Assembly (NCBI GenBank): GCA_022641775.1
Contig: JALCDS010000002.1
Location: forward strand, 1-64,000
DNA: 64,000 nt
Direction: 5' to 3'
From: Clostridiaceae bacterium
Lineage (GTDB): Bacteria; Cyanobacteriota; Vampirovibrionia; Gastranaerophilales; Gastranaerophilaceae
The notes beneath the pieces are model-generated. The model was given only the letters and a program-made list of their open reading frames with translations, was not told where the DNA came from and did not search any database. This document shows positions 56,575 through 64,000 of this stretch, one piece after another. How positions within the stretch are numbered: the stretch's first letter is position 1; each line of letters begins with the position of its first letter. The position numbers and the translations under genes were made by a program.

Positions 56575-57816
56575 TTATTTTGATGCAAGCATTTTTGATA
56601 GAATTCGTTTCGCAGTATTTAATTGACAATCATTTCTTGATTGAATATCTTTTACTGAAAAATCAACTTCAACATCAGGCTCAATACCTTTTTTATTAAT
56701 ATCACTGCCGTTAGGTGTTAAGTATTTTGCAATCGTCAAATTTAAGCCGGTTTCATTGGGAAGAGGAATGATTTTTTGAACCATACCTTTTCCAAAGGTT
56801 CTTGTTCCGACGAGTGTAGCTTTATGATAATCTTTTAAAGCACCGGAAAGAATTTCGCTTGCAGAGGCGCTTGTTCCGTCAACGAGAACAACAAGCGGCT
56901 TTTTGACTCTGTATTCTGTGTTTTGTGCTTTTATTTTGTATTTGTATCCGTTACGCCCGACGATACTGACTATATTTCCTTTTGGAATGAACAAGTTTGC
57001 AATGAAAACCGCATTCGGTAAAAGTCCACCTGTATTCCCTCTTAAATCAATGATTAAACCTTTTGCTTTTTTTGTTTTTTCGAGTGCATCTAAAAATTCA
57101 TTTGGAGTTGTAGATCCGATAAAACTTGTTATTTGAATATATCCTATGTTGTTGTCCATAGAACTTTTTACTGTTTTAATTTTTATCTCTTTTCTCATAA
57201 CATTTTTAACAAGTTTATCGTTGTTTCTGAGAAGAGTAATTTTTACAAAGGTATTTTCAGGACCTTTTACAAGCTCGGCAACTTTTGAAAGTGTTAATCC
57301 GTTTACATTTTTGTCATTAATTTTTAAAATTATATCATTTGGTAAAATGTTTGCAAATTTAGCCGGAGTGTTGTCAACAACATTCACTACCTGAATTTTC
57401 CCGGAAACACTTGTAATATTGACTCCAATACCGGTTATTTTTGATTTGATAGAATCGTTTTGGTCTGTATATTCTTCACTTGTCATATACCTTGAGTACG
57501 GATCATTAAGACTGGCAAGCATTGTATCAATTGCGATTTTTGCATCTTCATTCGTTTTTATTTGATGATTATAATGACTTTTCCATCTGCTCCATTTTTG
57601 TTTATTTAAAGAACTGTCATAATAATTGTCTTCAATAATATCAGCAGTATCATTAACAAGTTTTTGAGGTGTTACCTGTTCATGATTAACCAAGTCCTCA
57701 ACTTCAGCAATATCAGTGCTATTAGGTTTTAATAATACATTATTTAGAACAAGTAATACAATTGTTAATAATAAAAATACAACTATCTGCAAACGTTTCA
57801 TAAATAAATTAAACAT
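56575..57816 (-). CDS. ctpA: carboxyl-terminal processing protease (S41, CtpA)
   Basis: Membrane-anchored periplasmic serine protease of about 413 aa. N-terminal helix, PDZ domain (about 120-200; GIGVNITSVSGKIQVVNVVDNTPAKFANI) and the S41 core with GLIIDLRGNTGGLL, catalytic Ser in DGTSASASEIL and Lys in GTRTFGKGMVQ. Homologues trim the C-terminus of proteins; in cyanobacteria CtpA matures the D1 protein, which this lineage lacks, so an envelope target is more likely. The start is uncertain: ATG 57816, GTG 57822 and ATG 57801 all lack a clear ribosome site. Confidence 0.92.
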   Translation of the reverse strand: MFNLFMKRLQIVVFLLLTIVLLVLNNVLLKPNSTDIAEVEDLVNHEQVTPQKLVNDTADIIEDNYYDSSLNKQKWSRWKSHYNHQIKTNEDAKIAIDTMLASLNDPYSRYMTSEEYTDQNDSIKSKITGIGVNITSVSGKIQVVNVVDNTPAKFANILPNDIILKINDKNVNGLTLSKVAELVKGPENTFVKITLLRNNDKLVKNVMRKEIKIKTVKSSMDNNIGYIQITSFIGSTTPNEFLDALEKTKKAKGLIIDLRGNTGGLLPNAVFIANLFIPKGNIVSIVGRNGYKYKIKAQNTEYRVKKPLVVLVDGTSASASEILSGALKDYHKATLVGTRTFGKGMVQKIIPLPNETGLNLTIAKYLTPNGSDINKKGIEPDVEVDFSVKDIQSRNDCQLNTAKRILSKMLASK

Positions 57817-57875
57817 CAACACAATTTTTTAATCAATATACTTTTTCATTAGTATATGTATTTATTAAAAAAAGT

Positions 57876-58562
57876 TTATAAATCATCAAATCCCGGAGAA
57901 GTTGACGGAAGATTTTTGTACCCTTCATTAGACATAACTGTTTTTTTGATATATCTGTTTGTGTATCCGCCTTTTATAAAAAGCGTTCTTAGAGTATCTT
58001 CACGGTTTACAAGCGGGTGCATTTTTTCATCACTTTCAGGATATAGTTTCAAGATTTCAGTCCAAACATCGGCTTCCATAGTCCAAGCATAAGTTTCTTC
58101 AGCTAGAGAGTTGTATTCGTCCTGATGTAGCGCTTCATGGGATAAAAGTGCGGCTAAGGCTCCCGGAGGGGCATCTTGATGACGTGGATTTATAAAAATA
58201 TATAGATCTTTTCCTTTTTTCCAACCTAAGGCATCAAAATCTTTGTAATTTGCATTGATTGCACCTAGGTCTTTGAATTCTATTTTTACAGGCTTTAATG
58301 ACAAGTTATTACCTAAAATAGCTTCTCTTGAAAATTCTCCGGTTGTACCTTGCAGCATATCAAGTGCGATACATACAACGGGTTCTTTTGAAACTTTTTT
58401 GTATAATGGCATAAGTTGTTGAACATAATCCACTGTATATTTTTTAGGTGCATTACGTGGCACAATAATTATTTTTGAACCCAGTGCATAGCTTGGAGTT
58501 AACGTAAATAATATAAATGTCGCAAGTATAGTTAATTTATTTGTTAAATTGATTTTTTTCAA
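57876..58562 (-). CDS. secreted HExxH putative metallopeptidase
   Basis: 228 aa with signal peptide (cleavage near SYALG). The SHEALHQDEYNSLAEE segment holds HExxH (His142, Glu143, His146) followed by Glu155/Glu156, which fits a gluzincin-type zinc peptidase with the third ligand ten residues on. Not a known family to me. The C-terminal 70 residues include WTEILKLYPESDEKMHPLVNREDTLRTLF. It would act in the periplasm or outside. The TPR gene is upstream on the same strand. An alternative is a structural protein with a chance HExxH. Confidence 0.68.
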   Translation of the reverse strand: MKKINLTNKLTILATFILFTLTPSYALGSKIIIVPRNAPKKYTVDYVQQLMPLYKKVSKEPVVCIALDMLQGTTGEFSREAILGNNLSLKPVKIEFKDLGAINANYKDFDALGWKKGKDLYIFINPRHQDAPPGALAALLSHEALHQDEYNSLAEETYAWTMEADVWTEILKLYPESDEKMHPLVNREDTLRTLFIKGGYTNRYIKKTVMSNEGYKNLPSTSPGFDDL

Positions 58563-58604
58563 ATTTTTCCTCCGACTCTCAATTCCTGTATAATTATATT
58601 ATAA

Positions 58605-60209
58605 TTATTTTTGTATTGAGGACAAATTTTTAATAAGTTTATTTGTATTTTTTCTGTTTTGATTTGCCAGTTGAGAACATAAAATTTTATATTCAGTAGA
58701 ATTGTCAAGGCTTTCAGCTTCTTTTGCATATTCTAATGCTGTTTTTATATCTGATTTTTGTTCATATATTTTGCTCATTTCAGAATAGTAGTAAGCGTTG
58801 TTTAAGTCATACATAATGGCTCGTTTCATACATTCAACAGCTTCATCCAAATCATTTTCTTCAATTCTTACTTTTGAGAGCCAAAAATATCCTGTTGCAT
58901 AATTAACGTCAAGCAAAATGGAATTTTGTGCAAAATCTTTTGTTTTTTCAAAGTTTTTCAATTCAAAAGCTGCTTGCGCGCCTATTGCATATGCTTTTAT
59001 ATAATTTTCGTTAGATTCGGTTATTTTTTCTGCGATAATTAGTGCTTCTTTATATTTTTTTTCTTTTATATAAATTTTAGCAAGTTCTATTTCATAATCT
59101 AAGTTTTGCGGATTTTGTTCAATGACTTTATTTAACAGGCTTTCAGCTTTATCAAAAACTAAAAGTTCGCTGTACACCTTTGCAAGGGTCAAATCTGTAA
59201 ATGCATCCTCAAATCCGGATTTTATGTTTGTCAAAAGAATTTGTTCTGCGCCTAAAAAGTCGTTTGATTCAAGTTTTAAAACAGCCTCCAAGGTTCTTGT
59301 GCGGTAATGATTTTCGTTTAAAGATAAAATGTAGTCGACTTCTGATTTTGATTTGTCAAAATTTTTCATATCGTAATATAAATAAGCAAGCGCATATCTA
59401 TAGTCAAGGTTTTCAGAATCATATTTGATAGCATTGAGATAGCTTGTTGTTGCCTCTTTGTACCAGCCGTTAAAGAAATATGCATTACCTAAATTGTAAT
59501 GATACAGCGCATTTGTTTTATCAGAAAGAAGCGCTTTTGAAAAATCTTTTATTGCTTCTGTAAAATCCAAATCATCAAGTGCAAACAGTCCTAAAAAATT
59601 CAAGACTTCTGGATTGTCAGTATTTTTGTCAAATGTTTGGAATATTTCTTTTGATTTTTCTAATTCATTTTTATCAAAATAAATTTTACCGAGAATAATT
59701 TTAGCAGCTTCATTGTTAGAGTCTGTTTTTAATATTTCGGTTGTAATTCTTTTTGCATCATCATCTTCTTGTAAAGAGTAATATGATTTTGCTATAGCCT
59801 CTTTCACTGTAATATCGTCATGGCTTTCTAAATTTTTAATCTGTTTGATGTCATGAAGTTCTGTATAAATTTTGATTGCATCAACGATATTTTTATTAGT
59901 CATATCAAAGGATAGAATTTTTTCAGAATATTCCAATGCTTTTTCATATTTTTTTTCATTAAAATATATTTGTCTTAGCATGTTTAATGCCAAAATATGT
60001 TTGGAATCATTTTTGATTACTTGTTCGAGATAGTGTACTGCACGTTCATAGTTGAACAGTAAGCAATATAATTCGCCGAGTTGAAATAGAATTTCTACAT
60101 TATTATTTTCTATTTCTAAAGCTTTATAAAACATTTCAATTGCTTGCTTGTACGATTTATTCTTTTTTAATTCAAATCCTTTTTGTATGAAATTTAAAGC
60201 ATTTCCCAT
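58605..60209 (-). CDS. large tetratricopeptide repeat protein (534 aa)
   Basis: TPR units fill almost the whole chain, from KKNKSYKQAIEMFYKALEIENNN at the N-terminus to NAYYYSEMSKIYEQKSDIKTALEYAKEAESLD near the end; I count about fourteen repeats. No signal peptide. Probably a protein-interaction scaffold; such genes are plentiful in cyanobacterial relatives. It starts three bases after the stop of the FtsB/DivIC-like gene on the same strand, so the two are likely co-transcribed. Confidence 0.9.
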   Translation of the reverse strand: MGNALNFIQKGFELKKNKSYKQAIEMFYKALEIENNNVEILFQLGELYCLLFNYERAVHYLEQVIKNDSKHILALNMLRQIYFNEKKYEKALEYSEKILSFDMTNKNIVDAIKIYTELHDIKQIKNLESHDDITVKEAIAKSYYSLQEDDDAKRITTEILKTDSNNEAAKIILGKIYFDKNELEKSKEIFQTFDKNTDNPEVLNFLGLFALDDLDFTEAIKDFSKALLSDKTNALYHYNLGNAYFFNGWYKEATTSYLNAIKYDSENLDYRYALAYLYYDMKNFDKSKSEVDYILSLNENHYRTRTLEAVLKLESNDFLGAEQILLTNIKSGFEDAFTDLTLAKVYSELLVFDKAESLLNKVIEQNPQNLDYEIELAKIYIKEKKYKEALIIAEKITESNENYIKAYAIGAQAAFELKNFEKTKDFAQNSILLDVNYATGYFWLSKVRIEENDLDEAVECMKRAIMYDLNNAYYYSEMSKIYEQKSDIKTALEYAKEAESLDNSTEYKILCSQLANQNRKNTNKLIKNLSSIQK

Positions 60210-60211
60210 TG

Positions 60212-60802
60212 TTATTCATCCTTTGCTGTATTTGTAGTTTCAGGCTGAGGTTGTTCGGTATCAGGTTTTTGAACCTCCTTTTGTCTGTGTGGGATAAATC
60301 TTTTAACGTGTTGTTTTTTGATATTACTTTCTCTTATTTTCTGCTGTTCTTCTTGCATCCGCTGTTGTTCTTCTTGGGCTCTTGCTTGCTCTTTTGGATC
60401 ATTTATCAAGATAAGCACTTCATCTTCACCAGCCATTTTCAAGTTGTTTCTTGCAATACCTTCTAAGCTTGAAGAAGATGAAAAACGCGTAATATTTTGT
60501 TTAAGGTCAATATTTTTAGCTTCTGACATGTTTTTAATCCGTTCAAGTTTTGAAATTTTTGTACGATAAGAAATTGTTTTTGATATGTTAAGAATTACAC
60601 CAAAACCTATTTGAATAAGACAAAACAACAAAACTAATGTAAGAAACGAATAGTAAAATTTTGTTTTTTTACTTTCTTGTTTGTTTTTTTCTTGCATTTT
60701 GGACATTAAAGATTCTACTTGTTTTTTTGCGTAACTTTCAACAACTCCTGATTCTTTTTTTTGATTTTCCGGCTCTTTATTATCCAATTTTAGTTCCTTC
60801 AA
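60212..60802 (-). CDS. FtsB/DivIC-like division protein with coiled coil
   Basis: 196 aa bitopic membrane protein: a charged cytoplasmic N-terminus (1-48), one helix (49-72), a short coiled coil (about 73-110), then SLEGIARNNLKMAGEDEVLILIND (112-135), which is the FtsB/DivIC hallmark ending (AR..L....GE..I). An additional Gln/Glu-rich tail (QARAQEEQQRMQEEQQ) and a Lys/Pro end are unusual. FtsB-like proteins join FtsL and FtsQ in the divisome. Followed by the TPR gene. Confidence 0.8.
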   Translation of the reverse strand: MKELKLDNKEPENQKKESGVVESYAKKQVESLMSKMQEKNKQESKKTKFYYSFLTLVLLFCLIQIGFGVILNISKTISYRTKISKLERIKNMSEAKNIDLKQNITRFSSSSSLEGIARNNLKMAGEDEVLILINDPKEQARAQEEQQRMQEEQQKIRESNIKKQHVKRFIPHRQKEVQKPDTEQPQPETTNTAKDE

Positions 60803-60861
60803 TTAAGTACAATTTAATTATATTCTAAATAAGTATCTTAGACAAAAATATTTTTATAAGT

Positions 60862-61809
60862 TTACAATTTAAACATTGTTGAAAATCTTATTTGAGATTT
60901 GTAGAGAGAATTTTGTTGATCAAATGATTGTTTTGCCCCAAGTTCAAAATTCAGCCTGTCGTTTCCTCGTTTGGCAAATGGAGTTACCGACAAAACAAGT
61001 TCTGCGGATTTCAAGTTATATGTCATATTCGCAGAAAGTCTTTCTTTAATTGAAAAAATATCATTAAATTTTATGCCGGGTTCAAGGGAGAAGGTGTCAC
61101 TGTATGCTCCGCTCATTGTTCCTAAAGTCCTGGAATATGCTGTTGCAAGTGAAAAACGTTTGTAATTGTATTTTGCAAACAGTCCTGAAGAATATTCTAA
61201 AGCCGAGGTATCCAAATCTGAACCGTAAGTTGTACCAAATTCCAAATGTCCTATTTTAGTTGCGTCTGTTGCGGAAAGAGTAGAAATTTTGTATTCTTCA
61301 TTGTTGAATTTTGAAATATCTGTATATTTGTTTTGGAAAACGCCTGCTTTTTTTAGATTAATACTTGTGGCAGCCAATTTTTGAGGCTTTTTAATGTTAA
61401 AGGTAAAGTTGTTGCCCGTATCTTTCAAATATACATCATTAACTCCGTCCATATATTCTGCATAACCTTTTAGGATTGCTGCAGAAACTACATCATCGTC
61501 AGAAACTTGAACAAGAGGTAAATCTTCTTTATCCTTTTTATCTTTTCTGATTTCTTGAGCATGAACAATTATTTCTTGTGCTCGAAGTATTTGAGCATCT
61601 TTTTTATCTGCGCGTGCTTGAGCTTCATCGTCAGTCATATAATCACTGTCCGATGCATCTGCATTTTCGTCATCCTGAGCTGCCACAGGCTTTGTGTTCA
61701 ATGACGGAGTTGACCATATAAAAATGTTCGGTAACTTTTCGTCATCATCAGCAAAAACTGCGGGGCATAACATTATTAGCAATAAAAGAATACATAAAGC
61801 TCTTTTCAT
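60862..61809 (-). CDS. secreted protein, probable outer-membrane beta-barrel
   Basis: 315 aa. Signal peptide (ends near AVFA), then an acidic, Ala/Asp/Lys-rich helical stretch (about 40-110) and a C-terminal half of alternating strands (YNYKRFSLATAYSRTL, LSANMTYNLKSAELVLSVTPF, LNFELGAKQSFDQQ, SQIRFSTMFKL) that ends in an aromatic/hydrophobic residue pattern. This is what one expects of a small outer-membrane barrel. No family known to me. Single gene, divergent from gltX. Confidence 0.65.
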   Translation of the reverse strand: MKRALCILLLLIMLCPAVFADDDEKLPNIFIWSTPSLNTKPVAAQDDENADASDSDYMTDDEAQARADKKDAQILRAQEIIVHAQEIRKDKKDKEDLPLVQVSDDDVVSAAILKGYAEYMDGVNDVYLKDTGNNFTFNIKKPQKLAATSINLKKAGVFQNKYTDISKFNNEEYKISTLSATDATKIGHLEFGTTYGSDLDTSALEYSSGLFAKYNYKRFSLATAYSRTLGTMSGAYSDTFSLEPGIKFNDIFSIKERLSANMTYNLKSAELVLSVTPFAKRGNDRLNFELGAKQSFDQQNSLYKSQIRFSTMFKL

Positions 61810-61929
61810 GGTATTTACATTTTAAGTTTTTATTATTCTTTCGTCAAGTAAAATTTTCAAACTTGAAAAATGAATTGGCTTGTTGTATTCTTGTTATGCC
61901 GAAAATTAAGAAATTTGAAAGGAAATATA

Positions 61930-63402
61930 ATGTCAGAAGTAAGAGTTAGAATTGCCCCTTCACCAAGCGGTAATTTACATATCGGAACAGCTAGAACTGC
62001 TCTTTTTAACTATTTATTTGCAAAGAAAAATAACGGTAAATTTATTTTAAGAATTGAAGATACAGATGCAGAACGTACAAGTCAAGAATATATTGATAAT
62101 ATTTTCGACAGTTTGAAAGCATTAGGCTTGAATTGGGATGAAGGTCCTGACGTTGGTGGGGATTACGGTCCTTATACTCAATCTCAAAGATTTGATATTT
62201 ATCCTAAATACGCTCAAATCTTGCTTGATAAAGGGTTTGCTTATGAATGTTTTTGTACTCCTGAAGAACTTGAACAAGAAAAACACGAAGCCACACAAAA
62301 CAAAAAAGCTTATGTTTATTCAAAAAAATGCGTAAATTTGACAGAGGATGAAAAAGCAAAATTGCGTGCTGAAGGTAGAAAACCTGCATTGAGATTTAAT
62401 ATCGAAAAAGCTCAAAAAGCTTTTCATGATAGTTCAATTTTGAAATTTACAGATATGGTAAAAGGCGAATTACATATTGATACAGACCTTCTTGGTGATT
62501 TTGTAATTATGAAATCCAATGGAACACCGACTTACAACTTTGCTGTTGTAATTGATGATATGTTAATGAAAATGACTCACGTAATTAGAGGTGAAGACCA
62601 TATTTCAAATACGTTTAAACAAATTTTGATATTTGAAGCCTTGGGTGCTGAAGTTCCTCAATTCGGACATTTAGGAATGATTTTGGCTCCGGATAGAAGT
62701 AAATTATCAAAACGTCACGGCGCAACAGCTGTTTCTGAATTTTTGGAAAAAGGTTATTTGACAGAAGCTTTGGTTAATTTCGTTGCGTTGTTGGGATGGT
62801 CACCATCTGATGGTGAAGAACTCAAAACAGTTGATGAGATTGCTCAAGATTTTAGAATTCATGAATTGTCAAGTTCAAATTCAATTTTTGAATATGACAA
62901 ATTGAACTGGATGAATGCTCAATATATTAAAAAATATTCAGATGAAGAATTGGGCGAAAAATTGAAACCATATTTAACTCAATACAATTTGGATGAATTG
63001 ACGCACGAACAGTTTATCAGAATGATTGAAGTTACACGTGAACCTTTAAAATTGTTATCTGATATTACAGATGCTGTACCTTATTTCTTTGGTGAAGGCG
63101 TTACAATTGATGCTGATGCACAAACCAAAGTTTTGGATACTGAAGTTTCCCAAGATGTTTTGAAAACATTTATGGAACAGGCAAAAGATTGGGAATGGAC
63201 GGAAGAAAACTTGCACGAAAAACTTGAAGCATTCCGTGGATTCTATAAAGAAAAGGGTATAAAACCTAAAGTTACAATGTGGGCAATCAGAGTTGCTGTA
63301 ACCGGAAGAACTTGTGGAGCTGATATGACAGCTATTTTGGCTATTATCGGCAAAGAAAAATCTTTCAACCGTATCAAAGCAGCTATGAAAGCTAAAGTGT
63401 AA
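61930..63402 (+). CDS. gltX: glutamyl-tRNA synthetase
   Basis: Class I synthetase charging tRNA-Glu (in many such lineages also tRNA-Gln, which is then amidated). PSPSGNLHIGTARTALFNYLFA carries the HIGH motif as HIGT, and KLSKRHG near residue 260 is the KMSKS loop. 490 aa is standard. ATG 61930 is preferred to ATG 61870, since GAAAGGAAA lies just upstream and the extra 20 residues have no counterpart in the family. A perfect palindromic terminator follows. Confidence 0.96.
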   Translation: MSEVRVRIAPSPSGNLHIGTARTALFNYLFAKKNNGKFILRIEDTDAERTSQEYIDNIFDSLKALGLNWDEGPDVGGDYGPYTQSQRFDIYPKYAQILLDKGFAYECFCTPEELEQEKHEATQNKKAYVYSKKCVNLTEDEKAKLRAEGRKPALRFNIEKAQKAFHDSSILKFTDMVKGELHIDTDLLGDFVIMKSNGTPTYNFAVVIDDMLMKMTHVIRGEDHISNTFKQILIFEALGAEVPQFGHLGMILAPDRSKLSKRHGATAVSEFLEKGYLTEALVNFVALLGWSPSDGEELKTVDEIAQDFRIHELSSSNSIFEYDKLNWMNAQYIKKYSDEELGEKLKPYLTQYNLDELTHEQFIRMIEVTREPLKLLSDITDAVPYFFGEGVTIDADAQTKVLDTEVSQDVLKTFMEQAKDWEWTEENLHEKLEAFRGFYKEKGIKPKVTMWAIRVAVTGRTCGADMTAILAIIGKEKSFNRIKAAMKAKV

Positions 63403-63421
63403 TCTTAAAAAGATAAGTAAC

Positions 63422-63457
63422 AAAAAAGCGAGGTTAAAATTTTAACCTCGCTTTTTT
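63422..63457. terminator. bidirectional rho-independent terminator
   Basis: A perfect 36-base palindrome: six A, GCGAGGTTAAAA and its exact complement, six T. Serves gltX and the convergent YtxH-domain gene. Confidence 0.92.
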
Positions 63458-63472
63458 AATAGAAAATTTTAA

Positions 63473-63745
63473 TTAATTATTTTCAGCAACTTCTTTTTGT
63501 TTATTAATCATATTTTGAAGTTTTTCTTTAATTTCTTCGCCTTTTTTTTGCATTTCAGATACGACGCCATCTGCTTTTTCTTGGATTTCTTTTACTGTTT
63601 CATCTGCGCGTCTTGCAATATCTTTAGATGAATCTGCAAGCATTGCACGAGTTTCTTCGCCTGATTTTGGGGCAAGCAAGATTCCTGCAATAGCTCCTAT
63701 TGCGCCACCTACTAGAAAACCTGCTAAAAATTTTGTTCCTGACAT
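63473..63745 (-). CDS. YtxH-domain protein
   Basis: 90 aa. FLAGFLVGGAIGAIAGILLAPKSGEETR is the YtxH hallmark (small glycine-rich membrane helix then APKSG), followed by an amphipathic coiled coil rich in Lys/Glu to the end. YtxH is a general-stress-type protein in Bacillus and is common in cyanobacteria. AAGGAG lies eight bases before ATG 63745. The partial gene upstream on the same strand resembles YtxG/DUF948 proteins, the usual neighbour. Confidence 0.92.
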   Translation of the reverse strand: MSGTKFLAGFLVGGAIGAIAGILLAPKSGEETRAMLADSSKDIARRADETVKEIQEKADGVVSEMQKKGEEIKEKLQNMINKQKEVAENN

Positions 63746-63818
63746 AATTTAAGTCACTCCTTTTCTTTTTTGTATTTAATTATTTACATTTTACGGAAGT
63801 TTTCATTCCGCGTTTCGG

Positions 63819-64000
63819 CTATTTTTTTGAAAACATTTTGAAAGCGGTCATAAATCCTTTTATTACTCCGCCAAATATTGTTTCTGTCAAAACTTTGGTT
63901 TTACCAAATGTCTTTTCCACTGCTGATTTAAAGTTATCAACACCTTTGTCTGTGTTTTTGATGATGCCGTTTACGGCAGCAAGAGTTTGATTAAGTTCAT
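63819..64000 (-). CDS. C-terminal part of a DUF948/YtxG-like protein (5' end outside window)
   Basis: Frame open on the minus strand from the window edge to TAG at 63821-63819. Visible residues: ELNQTLAAVNGIIKNTDKGV, then a helical, Lys/Phe-rich end (FGGVIKGFMTAFKMFSKK). The pattern of a helix with TL..VNGI and a basic C-terminus fits DUF948 proteins, which often precede YtxH genes. About 59 codons seen, so the call is tentative. Confidence 0.65.
   Translation of the reverse strand, partial: ELNQTLAAVNGIIKNTDKGVDNFKSAVEKTFGKTKVLTETIFGGVIKGFMTAFKMFSKK

Overview
The window is AT-rich, has no rRNA and looks like a chromosomal segment of a Gram-negative (diderm) bacterium: it carries TolC-type outer-membrane proteins, two MacA/HlyD-type exporters, a DAP-type MurE and AMIN/Amidase_3 cell-wall amidases. 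Several traits point to the non-photosynthetic cyanobacterial sister lineage (Vampirovibrionia/Melainabacteria, probably gut Gastranaerophilales). These are the efp-accB-accC neighbourhood known from cyanobacteria, a YggT/Ycf19 protein, a cyanobacterial-style AMIN amidase, and a prepilin-like protein with the FTLAEVLITLGIIG leader I associate with that group. The lineage is an inference; 16S or ribosomal proteins would be needed to prove it.

Layout. 1-6235: end of a TolC-like gene, a small basic protein, an SH3/Amidase_3 amidase, then ftsI-murE. 6381-9606: a large calpain-like cysteine protease and a compact NagA. 9682-17296: housekeeping block (efp, accB, accC, a Cys-rich small protein, gyrB, adk, map, a DUF429-like protein). 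17352-24633: prepilin-like protein, a divergent DUF1796/XRE pair, tmk, a secreted SH3-like protein, pheT, YbjQ plus zinc ribbon, and small membrane/zinc-ribbon genes. 24844-28136: fusA, MTA phosphorylase, yggT. 28260-32862: TolC-MacA-ABC-FtsX exporter operon. 32864-36907: orphan sugar-type ABC permease, a small unknown protein, murI and amiC.

36908-42413 is the accessory part. It holds a tRNA-Arg(ACG) gene whose first 18 nt are duplicated 154 bp upstream with a GC-rich structured insert between, a chimeric coiled-coil protein, a NUMOD4/HNH-like endonuclease, and an acetyltransferase-aldo/keto reductase-SDR operon. An MFS gene with an internal deletion follows. The operon and the MFS gene are each preceded by the same 25-bp imperfect palindrome lying in a 19-bp promoter spacer (MerR-type), although no MerR gene is present here.

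42414-48933 is a complete TetR-regulated drug-efflux locus (TetR, TolC, HlyD, double ATPase, two ABC-2 permeases) of the CecR/YbhGFSR type. 49036-64000 returns to core functions: TPR proteins, TspO, DUF1284, ileS, a dicarboxylate/glutamate symporter, kup, a CtpA protease, a secreted HExxH protein, a FtsB/DivIC-like protein, a beta-barrel candidate, gltX, and YtxH plus a DUF948-like partial gene. The exporters, wall hydrolases and wall synthesis genes together describe envelope building and detoxification; the tRNA-proximal region is where gain and loss of DNA is most visible.
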